The notes under the pieces are model-generated. The model searched no databases. It saw only the letters and a program-made list of their open reading frames with translations, and had not been told where the DNA came from. This document shows, in pieces, positions 11,757 to 23,447 of a stretch of DNA of 64,000 bases. Made by a program: the position numbers and the translations under genes. Within the stretch, counting starts at the first letter, position 1. Each line of letters opens with the position of its first letter. Source of the DNA: Voacanga thouarsii (Eukaryota; Streptophyta; Magnoliopsida; Gentianales; Apocynaceae); the NCBI GenBank assembly GCA_026120185.1, contig JANUWF010001937.1, positions 2,604,001 to 2,668,000 on the forward strand, given 5' to 3'.

Positions 11757-12589
11757 ATGGTGGGAGGTTCTTTCAGTCCTTTGGCCATTATTCTCCGTGA
11801 GAATAAGTTAACGGGATTAAACTATGTGGACTGGAAGAGTAACCTGGACATAATACTCACAGCCGAGGAGTATAAGTATGTCCTTTACGAGTCCTGCCCT
11901 GTGATCGGGGAAGGTTTTACTGACGAAGAGCTAGAGGCTGAAAAGGTATGGAAGAAGGCTAATGAAATGGTACGTTTCTAGATGCTAGCTTTCATGTCTA
12001 ATGTGCTCCAGTCTAAACATGATCACATAGCTTCTGCGTATGATATTAGTCATTCATTGGCCATTATGTTCGCGGATAAGAGCCGGCTCGCAAGGCAGGA
12101 GGCTCTTCGAACTATAATAAACACTAAGATGGCTGAGGGAGCATCAGTCAGGGAGCATATGCTCAAGATGATTGCTGCTTTCGAGGATGCAGAAATCATA
12201 GGGACTATCATTGACCCCGAGAGCCAAGTGGACATGGTGCTCGAATCTCTACCGGGTTCCTTTACTTAGTTCAAACTAAATTACAATATGAACAAGTTAA
12301 ATATGAGATTGACTGAGTTGATGAAAGAACTTTAGATGGCAGAGAAGGTCATGAAGCCACATTCAAAGGCCATGATTGCTAAGGCTTCTTCCTCAAGAAC
12401 TGGGTCCAAGCCCAAAAAGTTCAAAAGGAATAAGGGATACGCAGCAGTCTAGCCCAAGACCCAACCCAAAGACAAACCAAAGTGTAAGTGCTTCAAATAT
12501 GGGAAGAAAGGACACTGGAAAAAGGAGTGTCCAGATCTTCAAACCAAGAAAAACCCCACAGATAATGTTTTCGATCTAGAGTCTATATC
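11757..12589 (+). pseudogene. gag: Element X gag (copia capsid/nucleocapsid), pseudogene
   Basis: This encodes the capsid-nucleocapsid polyprotein that packages element RNA in virus-like particles. The ATG at 11757 follows the leader. The N-terminus has 'NKLTGLNYVDWKSNL', the usual 'L-G-x-N-Y-x-x-W' opening of plant copia gag (UBN2/retrotran_gag type), then 'AYDISHSL', a typical 'A.E....L' segment. A CCHC zinc knuckle, CKCFKYGKKGHWKKEC, lies near 12483-12530 with the second Cys replaced by Tyr. The reading frame stays the same throughout, but stops occur at 11979, 12267, 12333 and 12450. Three of these sit where Gln is expected (CAG to TAG). The frame continues without a shift into protease, so gag and pol were one polyprotein. 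Confidence 0.85.
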
Positions 12590-12590
12590 A

Positions 12591-13922
12591 ATGGTTGGAT
12601 CAACTTCCACTTGGATTGTTGATTCAGGAGCCACTGATCATATCTGTAACTCCTTGCAGGGGTTTAGAAAGATAAGAAGACTCAAGAAAGGTGAACATGG
12701 ATTATGCGTGGGAAATGGAGCACAAGTCTGGGCCCTTGCAGTGGGAGAGCTGGATCTTATTTTTTATTGTAATAAGAAAGTGATTTTAATAGATATTTTA
12801 TATGTTCCTGGTTTTCGTCAGAATTTGATTTCAGTTGTGAAACTTATAAATCAAGGATATTCTGTATCTTTCCATTTTGGTATTTTTATCAGTAGAGATG
12901 GAGAAATATTATGTACTCGGCACATGTATGGAAATCTATTCTATTTAAACCCTATTAGCAATCAATCAAATAACGCTCAATCTGAAACTTTAACTACGAA
13001 GAGAAAGACCATTGTCAATGACTTATATCTTTGGCATTTGAGGCTGGGTCATATCAACTCAATCAGGATTCAGAGGCTAATCCATGATGGGCCTTTGGGC
13101 TCATTGAGATGGAAAAATTGGCCTTAGTATGAATCCTGCCTTATGGGAAAGATGACCAAAAGGACTTTTATCCCAAAGGCGAATAGGGCTAAGGAGGTAC
13201 TGAGCCTTATTCACACCGATGTGTGTGGTCCATTGTCTACACCAGACAGAGGAGGTTTTGAGTACTTTATCACTTTTACAAATGATTGTACAAGGTTTGG
13301 TTATATTTACCTGATGAGATGTAAGTCTGACTCTTTTGATAAATTCAAGGAGTTTAAGGCTGAAGTGGAGCGTCAGATAGATAAATTAATCAAGATCTTA
13401 CGATCGGATCATGGTGGAGAGTATCTTCTAGGTGAATTCAAGGACTACATGGTACATCATGGGATAGTATCCCAACTCTCTGCGCCGGGGATACCCCAGC
13501 AGAACGGAGTGGCTGAGAGAAGGAATAGGACATTAATGGAAATGGTCAAAAACATCATGTCTTAGGCTACTCTTTTAGTATCTTTTTAGGGATATGCTCT
13601 AGAAACAACGGCATATATTCTGAACTTGGTGCCTTCCAACTCAGTACCTAGGACTCCTTATGAGATGTGGACTGGGCGTAAGCCAACTCTGAATCATCTC
13701 AGGATATGGGGTTGTCCAGCTTATGTACTGATCAAGGAAGATAAGTTAGAACCAAGATCAGAATTATGCTATTTTGTTAGGTATCTAAAAGGAACAAAGG
13801 GTGGTTACTTTTATCATCCTAAGGAGCAGAAAGTAATGGTTAGTACCAATGCTAGATACTTAGAGGATGATCAAAGTATTGCCACAAAAGGTTCAACTAG
13901 GTTGGAACTCAAGAAGAAGTGA
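12591..13922 (+). pseudogene. pol: Element X pol: protease and integrase, pseudogene
   Basis: The aspartic protease has 'TWIVDSGATDHICN', with the catalytic Asp in D-S-G. The GAG-pre-integrase zinc finger follows ('LWHLRLGH' at about 13030, then 'YESC', where the first Cys of C-x-x-C is Tyr). The integrase core has its three acidic positions visible: 'HTDVCGP' (about 13215), 'RSDHGGEY' (about 13405) and 'NGVAERRNRT' (about 13505). The downstream conserved block 'TPYEMWTGRKP' is at about 13650. Stops interrupt the frame at 13125, 13563, 13587 (TGG to TAG at a conserved Trp) and 13920 (TGA), with no frameshift. Integrase would insert element cDNA and make the 5-bp TSD. It is inactive because of the stops, but the core motif residues are still readable. 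Confidence 0.9.
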
Positions 13923-15318
13923 TCTTCGGAAGCAACTTCTTCTGTCCCGATTGTGGAACAAGAAGAGGCACAGCCTCAAAAGCCTGTACAAATGTTATCT
14001 CGTCACAGTGGGAGGGTGTCTAAGGTTCCAGATAGATGGTATGGAGAAACTTTTGAGCTGGTCTCTGACCATCAGGAATAAGACCCCACTAGATACGAGG
14101 AGGCAATTGCTGATGCTGATACAAATCTATGGCATGAAATAATGAAAGGTGAGATTGAGTCTATGTACTTCAATCAAGTTTGGGATCTTGTAGCTTCACC
14201 TGAAGGGATAAAACCCATTGGGTGTACATGGGTGTACAAGAGGAAGAGGGGAGCGGATGGGAAGGTGGAAATTTTCAAACCTAGACTTGTAGCAAAAGGG
14301 TATACTCAGAAATAAGGGATCGATTATGAAGGAACCTTTTCCACTGTGGCCATGCTTAAATCCATCCGTATCATTCTTGCCATCGCATGTCATTATGACT
14401 ACAAGATATGGCAAATGAATGTCAAGACGGCATTTTTAAATGGCCATCTTAGCGAAGACTTCTATATGTCCCAACCGGAAGCTGACGGCCAAGAACATAT
14501 GGTTTGCAAGCTTAAGAAGTCCATTTATGGACTTAAGTAAGCATCAAGAGCGTGGAACATTCATTTTGATGAGATTGTAAAGTCTTATGGGTTTATTCAA
14601 AACGAGGATGAACCATGCGTGTACAAAAAACTTGAGGGGTTTAATGTGGTTTTTCTTGTCTTGTATGTAGATGACATTCTACTCATTGAAAATGCTGTAG
14701 GGTCATTGTCATCTACAAAGGTTTGGCTATCTAGTCAATTCAGTATGAAGGTCTTGGGAGAAGCCAGCTATATTCTTAGGATTAGACTTCTTAGGAATAG
14801 GAAGTAGAGAATGTTAGGATTATCCCAAGTCGCATACATTGACAAGATGCTGGCCAAATATAGCATGGACTCATGCAAGGGAGCTTTAATCCTTTGTAGA
14901 CATGGGTTGTCTCTTTCTTCAAGGGACTGTCCTAAATCTCAAGAAGAAAATGACAGAATGAGTAGGATTCCCTACACTTCGACTGTGGGAAGTCTCATGT
15001 ACGCTATGCTGTGTACTAGGCTAAATATCTGCTTCGCCGTAGGCTTAGTTAGCAGATATCAGTTAAACCCTAGGGAGGTTCATTGGCAAGTTGTAAAGCA
15101 TATTCTCAAGTACCTCAAAAGAACTTTGGAACCACAAGGAGGGGAAGCGCATAGTAAGGTAGTACCACCTGGTCGGGATTTTATCCAGAGATGGGAAGTC
15201 ATGGTGCTATAGATTGCCTCTGACAACAATCTAGTAGATTCATTCACCAAGCCTTTGGGGGAGAGGGTTTTCAAGAAATATTTATACGCCATTGGAGTGG
15301 GCACCTGTGGACTTAACT
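13923..15318 (+). pseudogene. pol: Element X pol: reverse transcriptase and RNase H, pseudogene
   Basis: The RT domain starts with 'GCTWVYKRKRGADGK' (about 14220). Motif A reads 'QMNVKTAFLNG' (about 14412), with Asn in place of the catalytic Asp usual in QMDVKTAFLNG (one G-to-A change). 'KKSIYGLK' is followed by a stop where the family has Gln, and motif YVDDILL is intact (about 14668). RNase H/C-terminal motifs follow: 'VGSLMYAMLCTR' (about 14985) and 'VKHILKYLKRT' (about 15095). After that a few hundred bases of RNase H are missing, since the end motif 'NNLVDSFTKPL' comes at about 15226, much too soon. Stops: 14079, 14313, 14538, 14805, 15210. The terminal stop is about 15318. The frame is the same as gag. 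Confidence 0.9.
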
Positions 15319-15331
15319 AGTCTTAGAGTGC

Positions 15332-15341
15332 AAGTGGGAGA
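15332..15341 (+). other. Element X polypurine tract
   Basis: AAGTGGGAGA lies just upstream of the TGTTGGGAATATGC LTR start. This is the classic copia plus-strand primer position. Confidence 0.8.
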
Positions 15342-16001
15342 TTGTTGGGAATATGCTCTCTTAGACTAGTTTTCTGGTGAACATATCGAATATTTTTTTA
15401 ATAAAAGAATTTATTTGTTGAACATCGTTTGCAAAATAATTTTCTTTATTTGTGCACATTTTCGTTTGGAACAAACCCATTGTGTTTAAATAAGTAATCC
15501 ATGTGAATGGAGGTCTTTCATAGTAAGGTATGGATCATGGGTTATTTAAACACATAAACTTTTATTTTTAACTGATTGATAAGAATGGGAACCTCATCAT
15601 GTTTAAGTTATCATGTTATGAATTCCAAATGGGGAATGGTTTACCTTTAGCCATTGAGTAGTCCACTCACTTTATGACATAAGCGTATTTTGAATACGTA
15701 GAACAGGACCTGTAGTAGTGGTTTCTAAAAGTACTATATGGTTGAAACCTAGACTACTATCGTTACAACGTGGACTAGTACTCTATGACTTGAGTATGAG
15801 TTGGTGGTCTGGCGAAGCTGGAAGCATATACTTTGATATGCTATTGTTGAGGTTCTATAGTAGAGCCAATATACTTGCATGTTGGATATGTGTAATAGTT
15901 AGTTAAGACAGACTTGTACAAGATAGTTTCTACACTATATCGCCTCTTGTGGTTGTCTGAATGATCTAAATATCCAGGCCTGGTAAACATGACTTGGATG
16001 T

Positions 16002-17405
16002 TGTTAGGGATATGCCCTAGAGTCAATTTGTACTTATACTATTGTCGTTATGTTTTATATAATAATATGAGGTTTTCCTTTCCATGAATATTGCATTTTG
16101 TTTTGTGGTCATCAAGTACGTGACTTGATAGTAAAACCCAATAATGAATACAATGACTATTCTAAAACTGTCCCTAATCGATTATTGTTATTGGAACAAT
16201 AATAAATTAAGATTAGTATGTTTATGACTTGATGGCTATGTTTTACTGGTCATGGATATTTGTGATATCGAGTCAAAACATAAATAAATATTAGAGAACA
16301 TTGTATTGGACATGACCCACTGTAAGAATACTTCATGGAATATGTCATAAGTGCTTTCTAGTCATAATAATATTAAAAGTCCTTCGACCTAAATTCATCA
16401 TAGTTTCCTACTTGATAAATTCTATATTTTGACGTTGTCTAAAGTTGTCTTTAATTAGATAATAAATTAGACTACTATTGGATATAGAATAAATCAATGA
16501 GAGGAATATGAGTGATAGTGAAAGAATTTGTCTCTCTTAATTATGGGAGAGATATCCATGGGCCCCTTGATAAGTTAGATTGTTAAAATGTATGGCCGTG
16601 CTCAAATATATCAATCTAAGATATTGATATTATTTGTTTGAACAGTCTACTTTGAAATCAAGAAATAATTGATTAAGCTTAATATGGATGACATGCTCCG
16701 TGCCTTATGCTTAATCTGGATATCGTGTGTCAAAATGACTAAATATAAAATTATTGTTTGGTTCAAAGAGATCACCGATCTTCATTTAACTTGGATAGTT
16801 ATAATGTTTTGCTAGAAATCGCTTATAACTTGTGCGCCATTTAAATATGATTTGGGCACACTGCTAGTGCTAAATGAACCTATAGGTTATTTTTCTGGTA
16901 ACCAGATTTGATGAATTTGGAAATATGTCCACATTCGATGTATCTGGATAATGTCCAGATTATAAGAATCTGACTCGGTAAATTAATTAGTTAAATTACC
17001 GAGATAATGGCAGAATCTTATCATATCAATTTTAATTTAATTTAAATTTTAATTAAAATACGATAAGACATTATTAGGGTTGGACTCTAAAAGGTTCGGA
17101 TGGGTTTTTAAGAAAATCCTAACCGTCTTCTCTAGAGAGCTATTCCGTTAAGAATATTAGTGCCTTCATCCACCAGAAAAATAAGCCTCTCAAACCTTAG
17201 GCGCTAGCACTCCCTGGGTAATGAGTGAGTTCGCGGCGTGTATCCGATAGAGGACGTTTGCATATTGCAGCGTCCGGTGATCATTCGGGTTGCACGTACA
17301 GCAGCACAATTGGAATCGAAAGATATCGATTACACCTAACAGAGGTAATTTTGCAAACCTACGATCTTCTTAATCGTTTACTTAGATCATCGGAAGGGAT
17401 TCGTG
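16002..17405 (+). mobile_element. Solo copia LTR nested in element X 3' LTR
   Basis: It starts TGTTAGGGATATGCCCTAG, a typical copia LTR start. It is flanked by the direct repeat gatgt (15997-16001 and 17406-17410; ggatgt if the overlapping base is counted). Sequence on either side rejoins to X LTR sequence ('...gacttggatgt' with 'ttttcagg...gctttagggtagctcc'), which parallels 230-280 in the first copy. The right terminus reads TTCGTG rather than ...CA, so the exact end is less certain than the start. No internal coding region: the 71-codon frame at 17225-17440 has no family match and crosses the terminus. Confidence 0.65.
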
Positions 17406-18530
17406 GATGTTTTTCAGGTTTAAGATTCCACGAATCCTAATAGATATTTGCTTTAGGGTAGCTCCATTGGAAAGCGGAAACACTCCAGAAAGTCGTGGAT
17501 CATTGGACTAGAAGCCTAAGGATGGTAGATGTCATTTAGAGAGGTATTAGTACACTTCTTCCTCTTTAAATGTACGGCGATGTGTTGAGGGGTATTTTAG
17601 TCATTTCACCTGTAGGTTGAAGATTTTGCTAATGCAGTATTATTCTTGGGATCAATATTTTCTTATGGTGATATTAGGAAATATTTAAAATGCAAAATAT
17701 ATCTATTTATACAGTAGGGGTATTTTGGTCATTTTAGTAGCCAAAGCGATGAGTCTTTTTGGTCATCGGAATAGCCCGTAAGTCCTAATTAATTTTTGGG
17801 TTGAGAAAATGTTCTCAGTTGAGAGAGTTTTATGTTATTCGAGAAGTCTAATTTATTATTGGACTAGAATAAAATAAATGGAGAGAAACTTATTATCTGG
17901 TTTAATTGGTTTATTAATTATTCAGGGCCTAGGTCCAGTTTGAATAATTAAAAAATTAACCGGGACTTAAACTAGAGGAAAATAATTATTACTTGATTAT
18001 TTATTAGGTTATTTATTTAATTAAATCCCAAGAAATAAATAATTAAAGTTTAATTATTTTTGGTTCATTTGGGTTCATTAATTATTTATTAGGCTATTTA
18101 TTTAATTCCAAGGAAAATAATTAATGTTTATTATTTTAGATTTTTCGCGTCTAAGAAAAATAATAAATATTATTTTGGCCCAATAGCCTGGACCATAGGA
18201 TTTTTCTGGACACAGTTCAAAAGAGTTTAGGGTGAAGCCAAAATTTATTTTGTAAATAATATTTGGGTATTAAATCCCGAGAATATTATTTTTGTCAAAA
18301 TAATTATTTTTGGTTTAATGACTTTTGGTTTTCTGTGTGAAAAAATAAAAAATAAAAATTTTGGAAATTTTTTTTTCTCCCTCTCTCGTGCCTTTCTTCT
18401 TCTGGCTTTTGGTTTTACATTTAAACCAAAGGAAGCCAACTGAAAGGGTGCGTATGTCTCTTGAATTTCTGGCTTCTGGATTTGGTCATATCAGAAGAAA
18501 TCAAGAGCCATCAGTCTAGGTTGTCTCGTT

Positions 18531-18539
18531 TATATATAT
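18531..18539 (+). promoter_or_regulatory. Putative LTR TATA box, element X 3' LTR
   Basis: This is the same TATATATAT in the same GTCTC...GAGAC context as 9625-9633. Its conservation between the two LTRs is the only support. Confidence 0.45.
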
Positions 18540-18899
18540 GAAGCTGAGACAAGGAAACCAAAAAAAGTGAAGGAAAAAAATTCTCTGAGAAGTTTTTCTT
18601 CTACCCATTTTCCTTGCTCACCAAAGTGATTAGGCTGTGGTCATATTCTGAGAATTGAAAAGCTAGGCATTGCACCGGAGGAGAAGAAAGAACCGGACTA
18701 TGTTGCACTGAAGCTTCTATTCACGGGAGAAGAAAGAAGCTATTCTTGAGCTTCGATTGATTCAACCTTGTTCTTCAAGGCTTAAGGCTTCAAGAGGTAC
18801 GTTTTTCATGCCTCCATGCTGCTGTCATGCCATGTTTAATGTTTTTCTTCCATTTTTTGTTCATCCCGTATGCATACTCTGTTCACTGTCAATCCTTCA

Positions 18900-19159
18900 C
18901 TTATGAGATTTAGATAAAAAAAATTCAAGCATAGTCTCATAAACAAGGCTTAATGAGCCTATGGCCTAACCAACCTCATTATCCTCATTCCTTCCACATA
19001 ATGGGGTATTTCTCAAGAAAATGGTCAAATAGTAGTCACAAAAAAAAAAAAATTGTATAGATATGTACATAAGGAGGTGTAGAGGATAGATCAAAAAGCA
19101 ATACTCCCCTCTGTGTATGTGTATATATGAATAGTAGTAAAAAAATGCTAGCTTTGAAG
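18900..19159. other. Short host stretch between elements
   Basis: AT-rich sequence between the end of element X and the solo LTR at 19160. It ends 'gctttgaag', whose last five bases are the TSD of that LTR. I see no gene. Confidence 0.5.
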
Positions 19160-20393
19160 TGTTAGTGTTGTGCCCTAGAGGCAATCACTTGTATATTGTA
19201 TATGACACATTTTGTTTTAATAAAAGGCATTATTTATCGTACAGTTTCTTTTGTTTACTTTTAACTAATATAACTATTCGATAAAGTCCCTAATACAATA
19301 CTGTATAGCGTTAGTACTTAAATAATCCCTAGTCATAGTATTAATGAGACATGACATCATTAATGCATTAAGACTAGCATGTGTTAGACTTCTTGATTTG
19401 ATCAGGCAGTGGTTCTCATATCCATGAGTATTGAGATACTCAAAGTTAACACATGGATGTTTGTTAATGGAACAAGTTCATTGGATGACCTAGCTTTGAG
19501 ATAATTACATAGATAACTATTTAGTGCCAGTGATATAATCTCAATATAGCAAACGTGCAAATATCCTTAGACTTAAGATCTCCAAGGTACTTTGTTTGCT
19601 GACCATTGTACTTTGATTCCAATCTCCGGAGCTCGATTGATGGCCGCTTATGGGATGGATATTGGGTACATTGTGAGGTAAACGAAAGTAGTTGAGAGGG
19701 TCAATAAAGGATTCACCACTCCTAATAGTAGGGATGAATATCTCACGACCACTTGTAAGAATTACTACTTAAAAAGTTCATGGCCAAGGCGATTGTGTAT
19801 TGGAAATAGTTCTAATTGATACACATCTAGAGTAGTGGGTTCCTAATACAAGTACTATTGTTTTCGGGCTAGAATTAATTCTGGAGGGAGTTGGCATTAA
19901 TTCTGTACTCCAAACCGAATGAGATATTGTATGGTGAAAGGAGTTAATTGCACTGAAGTTTGTTATTGAAGGGTTTATGTCAAGCCACTTGACTTCCTAG
20001 ACTCTTGAGTGGTCATGATATGTTGTTAGATATCACTCATGATTTGGGAATATGGGTTTATTAATTGATAAATTAATAAACTAATCCTAATTAGAATTAA
20101 TAGGATTAATTCTAATTAATTATAGATTATTAATCTCAAAGACGTTTGGATTAATTCATGTTCTTTACCAATTGACTGGGAAACCTAATAGGTCACACAC
20201 AATAGAGAATTATATACTCAAGATGTTATTTGATAACATAGTGGGGTTAATTGGGAGAAACAAAAGTTGTTGTAGACAAATTATAATTGTTATAATTTAT
20301 GGTCCAAATTATAATTGTGAGAACTTGATGTTTCCAATTACAATTAGGGATTCTAATAGGATTAGAATTCTCAGTTTTAGCAGGATTTTTCGG

Positions 20394-20430
<37 letters not shown>

Positions 20431-20850
20431 ATAATCAAAACCCTAGCTGAGGTTGGATAAACGGACACTCTAGGCAACACACAACCTTCTTTCTTCTCTC
20501 TCTCTCTCTCCATTGTTCTTGAGAAACAACCCTAGCCGGCACTAGATTTTCTGTTAGCATAAAAAACTTTGTGCTTAAGTATTCCTTTGTATGGATTACT
20601 ATTGGAGATAATCACACATTGTTATTATAGTGGTTAGACGTCCAACCCTCGTGGAGTTTGCACAAGAGGATTACTAGAACGCGGCTCGACTTGAAGAAGA
20701 AATTTTATTTTTTGGACAATCAAACAAAGGTAAAAAGCTGTTACCTTTATTATCTTTATGTCTTGTTTTCCACACATAGGCGGGTCCTAGGATAGTATCT
20801 CATTTTATTCTTCCGTTGCGTCGTATATGATACGCGAGAGATACCCAACA
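19160..20850 (+). mobile_element. Solo copia LTR (element-D family) with perfect TSD
   Basis: TGTTAGTGTTGTGCCCTAG at the start, GATACCCAACA at the end, and TSD tgaag on both sides (19155-19159 and 20851-20855). It is 1,691 bp with no internal region, so it is the product of LTR-LTR recombination. It aligns with 2737-4360 and, reversed, with the LTR of element D. It contains an (AT)n tract and a CT-rich run before the R/U5-like end. The 85-codon frame at 20172-20429 is LTR sequence ending in the microsatellite and is not a gene. Confidence 0.92.
20395..20427 (+). repeat. (TA)n microsatellite
   Basis: About 16 TA units inside the solo LTR, followed by 'gatataatcaaaaccctag'. Confidence 0.95.
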
Positions 20851-21849
20851 TGAAGTGCATTTGAAAATAAGACTGGATGTTAAGGTTTTGGACTTCAAAA
20901 ACGTGTATCCAAAATGGGTTAAAATGAGGAAAAAGATAGCCTTTTAAAAATTCAATTTTTGACTGATATTTTGGTTTCAAGAAATGCATGTCCAAAACTG
21001 ATCTTGTGTATGTGCAGGGGAAAAAATTTTCCCAAGAGTAAAAATCAATGATTTTTCTGGAATTGATTGAACTTATTTTTCTCAAGAAAATTCAATACAA
21101 GGATTTTATTGTGCAACCAAAAAGAAACAACACAAACCACTTAAGTATCCTTATCATCCAAATACTATTATGCATCATATCTAGTAAAAACAAATCATCC
21201 AGCCCAACATCAATCAGTCAGAATTCACAATAAACTCATACCTATACTTCAATTTCCTTAGTCCATATCAACAACGTCTCAACATAATCTCTATCAAGTC
21301 ATAGTGTCAAATTTTTTAAAGTCTGCATTCTTCAAACCATAACTATAGTCAGTCATAATTCATCTCAAATAATATGAATGTATTCTAATTTATCATAGTC
21401 ACAATCCATCTCAAACCATATAAAATTTCTCCCATTTTATCATCAATTAAAAAAAAAAAAAACAGAAGGGAAACAATTAGATATCAAACAAAAATAAGGT
21501 GCAGATTGTCAATCACAGGTTATAAGATAGTAACCATCTAATCAAAAGGATCAGCAGCAGATTAGTTCAAAAAGTAAAATTGTTCAGGCAAAAAAAAAAA
21601 AAAAAATGTTCAAACACTTAGAGCAGAAAGCATAAAATTGTTCAGGAAGAAATGTTGCATAGGAGTTTAGCAGGCATCAATTATGATGTGCAAATTAGGA
21701 AATTTGGATGGTCGTAGGCTTGGTGCCGTCACCCTTCTTGGAATGTTGTCCTGCAATTCTGCTGGACTTTCACTTGATTACCACATGCTTCTGGCATTTT
21801 CCAAAGGAGCTTCTAGGTATGGCTAGCTTAGAGGCTTGCAATGCTGCTG
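20851..21849 (-). other. Non-coding stretch, possibly SIRE-type 3' LTR or UTR
   Basis: No credible coding region. In reverse, 20860-21030 has phrases like those of SIRE LTRs ('gttttggacatgcat', 'aagtccaaaacc', compare 47780-47930), which is weak support for a diverged SIRE-type LTR. The rest is A-rich, with oligo-A runs at about 21450 and 21590. Confidence 0.3.
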
Positions 21850-23354
21850 TAAGGGCAGCAGTTGTGGAAACTTCACTCTCATTTCCTCTACTTTCTCACT
21901 GTCTTCTGCTTCTTCTGTTTCTTTTTCTTTTTCCTTTTGCTATCACACCTCTTGTTCAGTCTGTTTACTAATCGCTTCTTCAACTTGGGGAGAGGGAATT
22001 TTTTTTCTAGGCATTTGTTCTTGAGAAGGGTCATGTTCATTAGGGACTCCCACAGTGGTCTTTTCTACCTTCTTTTCTTCCACATTCCTTAATCTAGTTC
22101 CTAAATTTTGTGATTCAGCCATAACTTCTATCCAAAATCCATCAAAATTTTCATCTAAACTACTTAAAGAATTTAAGATGCTTTTACTCAGACCACTTTC
22201 CTCAATTTTTTTGCTTGCCCTTATTTGAGGATTCTTCTCCTATGTCAGACTTTCGTTTCGTTCTCGTTTGGGCAGCAGGTGCAGTTCTCTTTCCTTCAAC
22301 CTTGATTTTTATCAGCTTCTCTCTTTTCTTATCCGACACATCTCTAAGCAAGACTCATTCCTTGTTTACTTGAACAAATCTTATTTCTCAAATGATTCCA
22401 TGCTGTACACATTTATCTTAAGATGATCGGGAATACAAGTACTTAAATTCACATTGAAATGCCTGAAGACTTTGGTTAAGAGATTACCGTACGGTAGTGC
22501 CTTGTGAGATGTATTTCTTGACTGAAGCATAAGCTTTACTGCCAAAAAACTAAACTTATTTGTCTTCCCTCAGACAGGGCCAACATCATTATTATTTGCA
22601 TAATACTCACAGATGTTTTATGCCCAAAACTTGGAGCAACTGTAGTCGACACCTTATGGTGCAAAATCCTTCTAGAACCATTCAACCACATTGAATTTTT
22701 GTCACTTGATTTTTTAAAATTTTTCTTTCCAATAAACCTTGCCACAAAACTTCTCAAATCAAATAGGTTTGGTTCTTTAGGAAATTTGTTAATTTCAAAA
22801 AATTGGATCCCTCTATCTCTAACACCAAAAATTCGATTCAACAACCGTTGGTCAAATTCCATGTTTACTAAGCCTATTCTAGAAGTGTATCATTTCACCA
22901 TAAAACCTCCCCTAGTCTTCTCAAACCTTACCTTTTTCAAGTTCGCATAAAACTCCCAAGCCAAAGGGGTGTCAAGTTTCTCATCTATTGATAGAAAAGC
23001 CTCCCATCCAAGATTATCAAACATATTCAAGATATCAGAAAAGTTCAGAAATGCTTCAGCATCAACCCGATATCCAGTGACCACAGTCCTATTTCTAGAC
23101 AGCCAGTCATTAAATTCAGACTCACATTTTAGATCAAGAAATCGAGGTACCTGGGTTTCAACGCTTTCCGGTACATGATACTCTATTGATGAGTCGAATT
23201 GCCAAGCTATTTCTTCAGTAACGATTTTCTTTCCTTTTTGGTTGATGGCCAGTGGTACTGTAGCATTAACTTTTGTCTTAGCCAGAGTTTTGCTTTTCTT
23301 GCCCTTCTTTGTCTTTTGCCCGGTTCGTTTATCTGATTTTGATATTTTCATCAT
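21850..23354 (-). pseudogene. Plant-transposon-associated protein (PTTP-like), pseudogene
   Basis: Starting at 23354 the N-terminus is very Lys-rich ('TGQKTKKGKKSKTLAKTK'), then an Arg-Phe/Trp-containing body with 'WEFYANLKK' at about 22940, 'LLNRIFGV' at about 22840, and, after a shift, 'ALPYGNLLTKVF' at about 22480. The order [W/R]-E-F-Y-A-N-L, then L-[N]-x-[I]-[F/L]-G-[V/L], then L-P-Y-G-x-L-L-T-x-[I/V]-F is what I know of the putative plant transposon protein domain found in element-borne and orphan plant ORFs. A Glu/Lys-rich tail follows (about 22100-21850). Breaks: an in-frame TGA at 22892-22890 where the family has Trp, a +1/-1 frameshift at about 22555, and stops in the tail. The molecular function is unknown. 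It is on the same strand as, and after removal of element A directly downstream of, the SIRE pol. Confidence 0.7.
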
Positions 23355-23427
23355 GGCAGAAGTGAAAAAAAGATGAAGATACGAAGTGAGAGAAGTAGAG
23401 AGAACAATGGCGGTTTCAGATTTCTAG

Positions 23428-23447
23428 GAGAGAGAGAGAGAGAGAGA
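23428..23447 (+). repeat. (GA)n microsatellite
   Basis: About ten GA units, ~75 bp upstream (minus-strand sense) of the pseudogene start at 23354. Confidence 0.9.

Larger units (their letters stand above)
8516..18899 (+). mobile_element. Ty1-copia retrotransposon X, degraded, with a nested solo LTR
   Basis: The order is 5' LTR (8516-9994, truncated), tRNA-Met PBS (9997), long leader, gag, protease, integrase, RT, RNase H, purine tract (15332) and 3' LTR (15343-18899). The gene order PR-IN-RT-RH is diagnostic of Ty1-copia. No TSD can be expected because the left end is deleted; the right LTR end CCTTCA is followed by 'cttat'. It is autonomous in layout but dead: about 14 nonsense codons, a shortened RNase H and a broken 5' LTR. 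Confidence 0.9.
15343..18899 (+). mobile_element. Element X 3' LTR (split by a nested LTR)
   Basis: It starts TGTTGGGAATATGC after the purine tract and ends CCTTCA, matching the 5' LTR end base for base over the last ~1.4 kb (17496-18899 versus 8576-9994). It contains the foreign LTR 16002-17405. Without that and one TSD copy it is ~2.15 kb. The section 15721-16001 is LTR sequence missing from the 5' LTR; a diverged relative occurs at about 196-260 in the first copia copy. Its TATA box is at 18531-18539. Confidence 0.85.

Noticed and set aside
15721..17495. A single 1.8-kb insertion with GTGG duplication and TTTCT/AGAAA ends
   Set aside because: The first part (15721-16001) and last part (17411-17495) have counterparts in the older copia LTR (196-330), so they are native LTR. 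Only 16002-17405 is inserted, and the 5' LTR carries a deletion.
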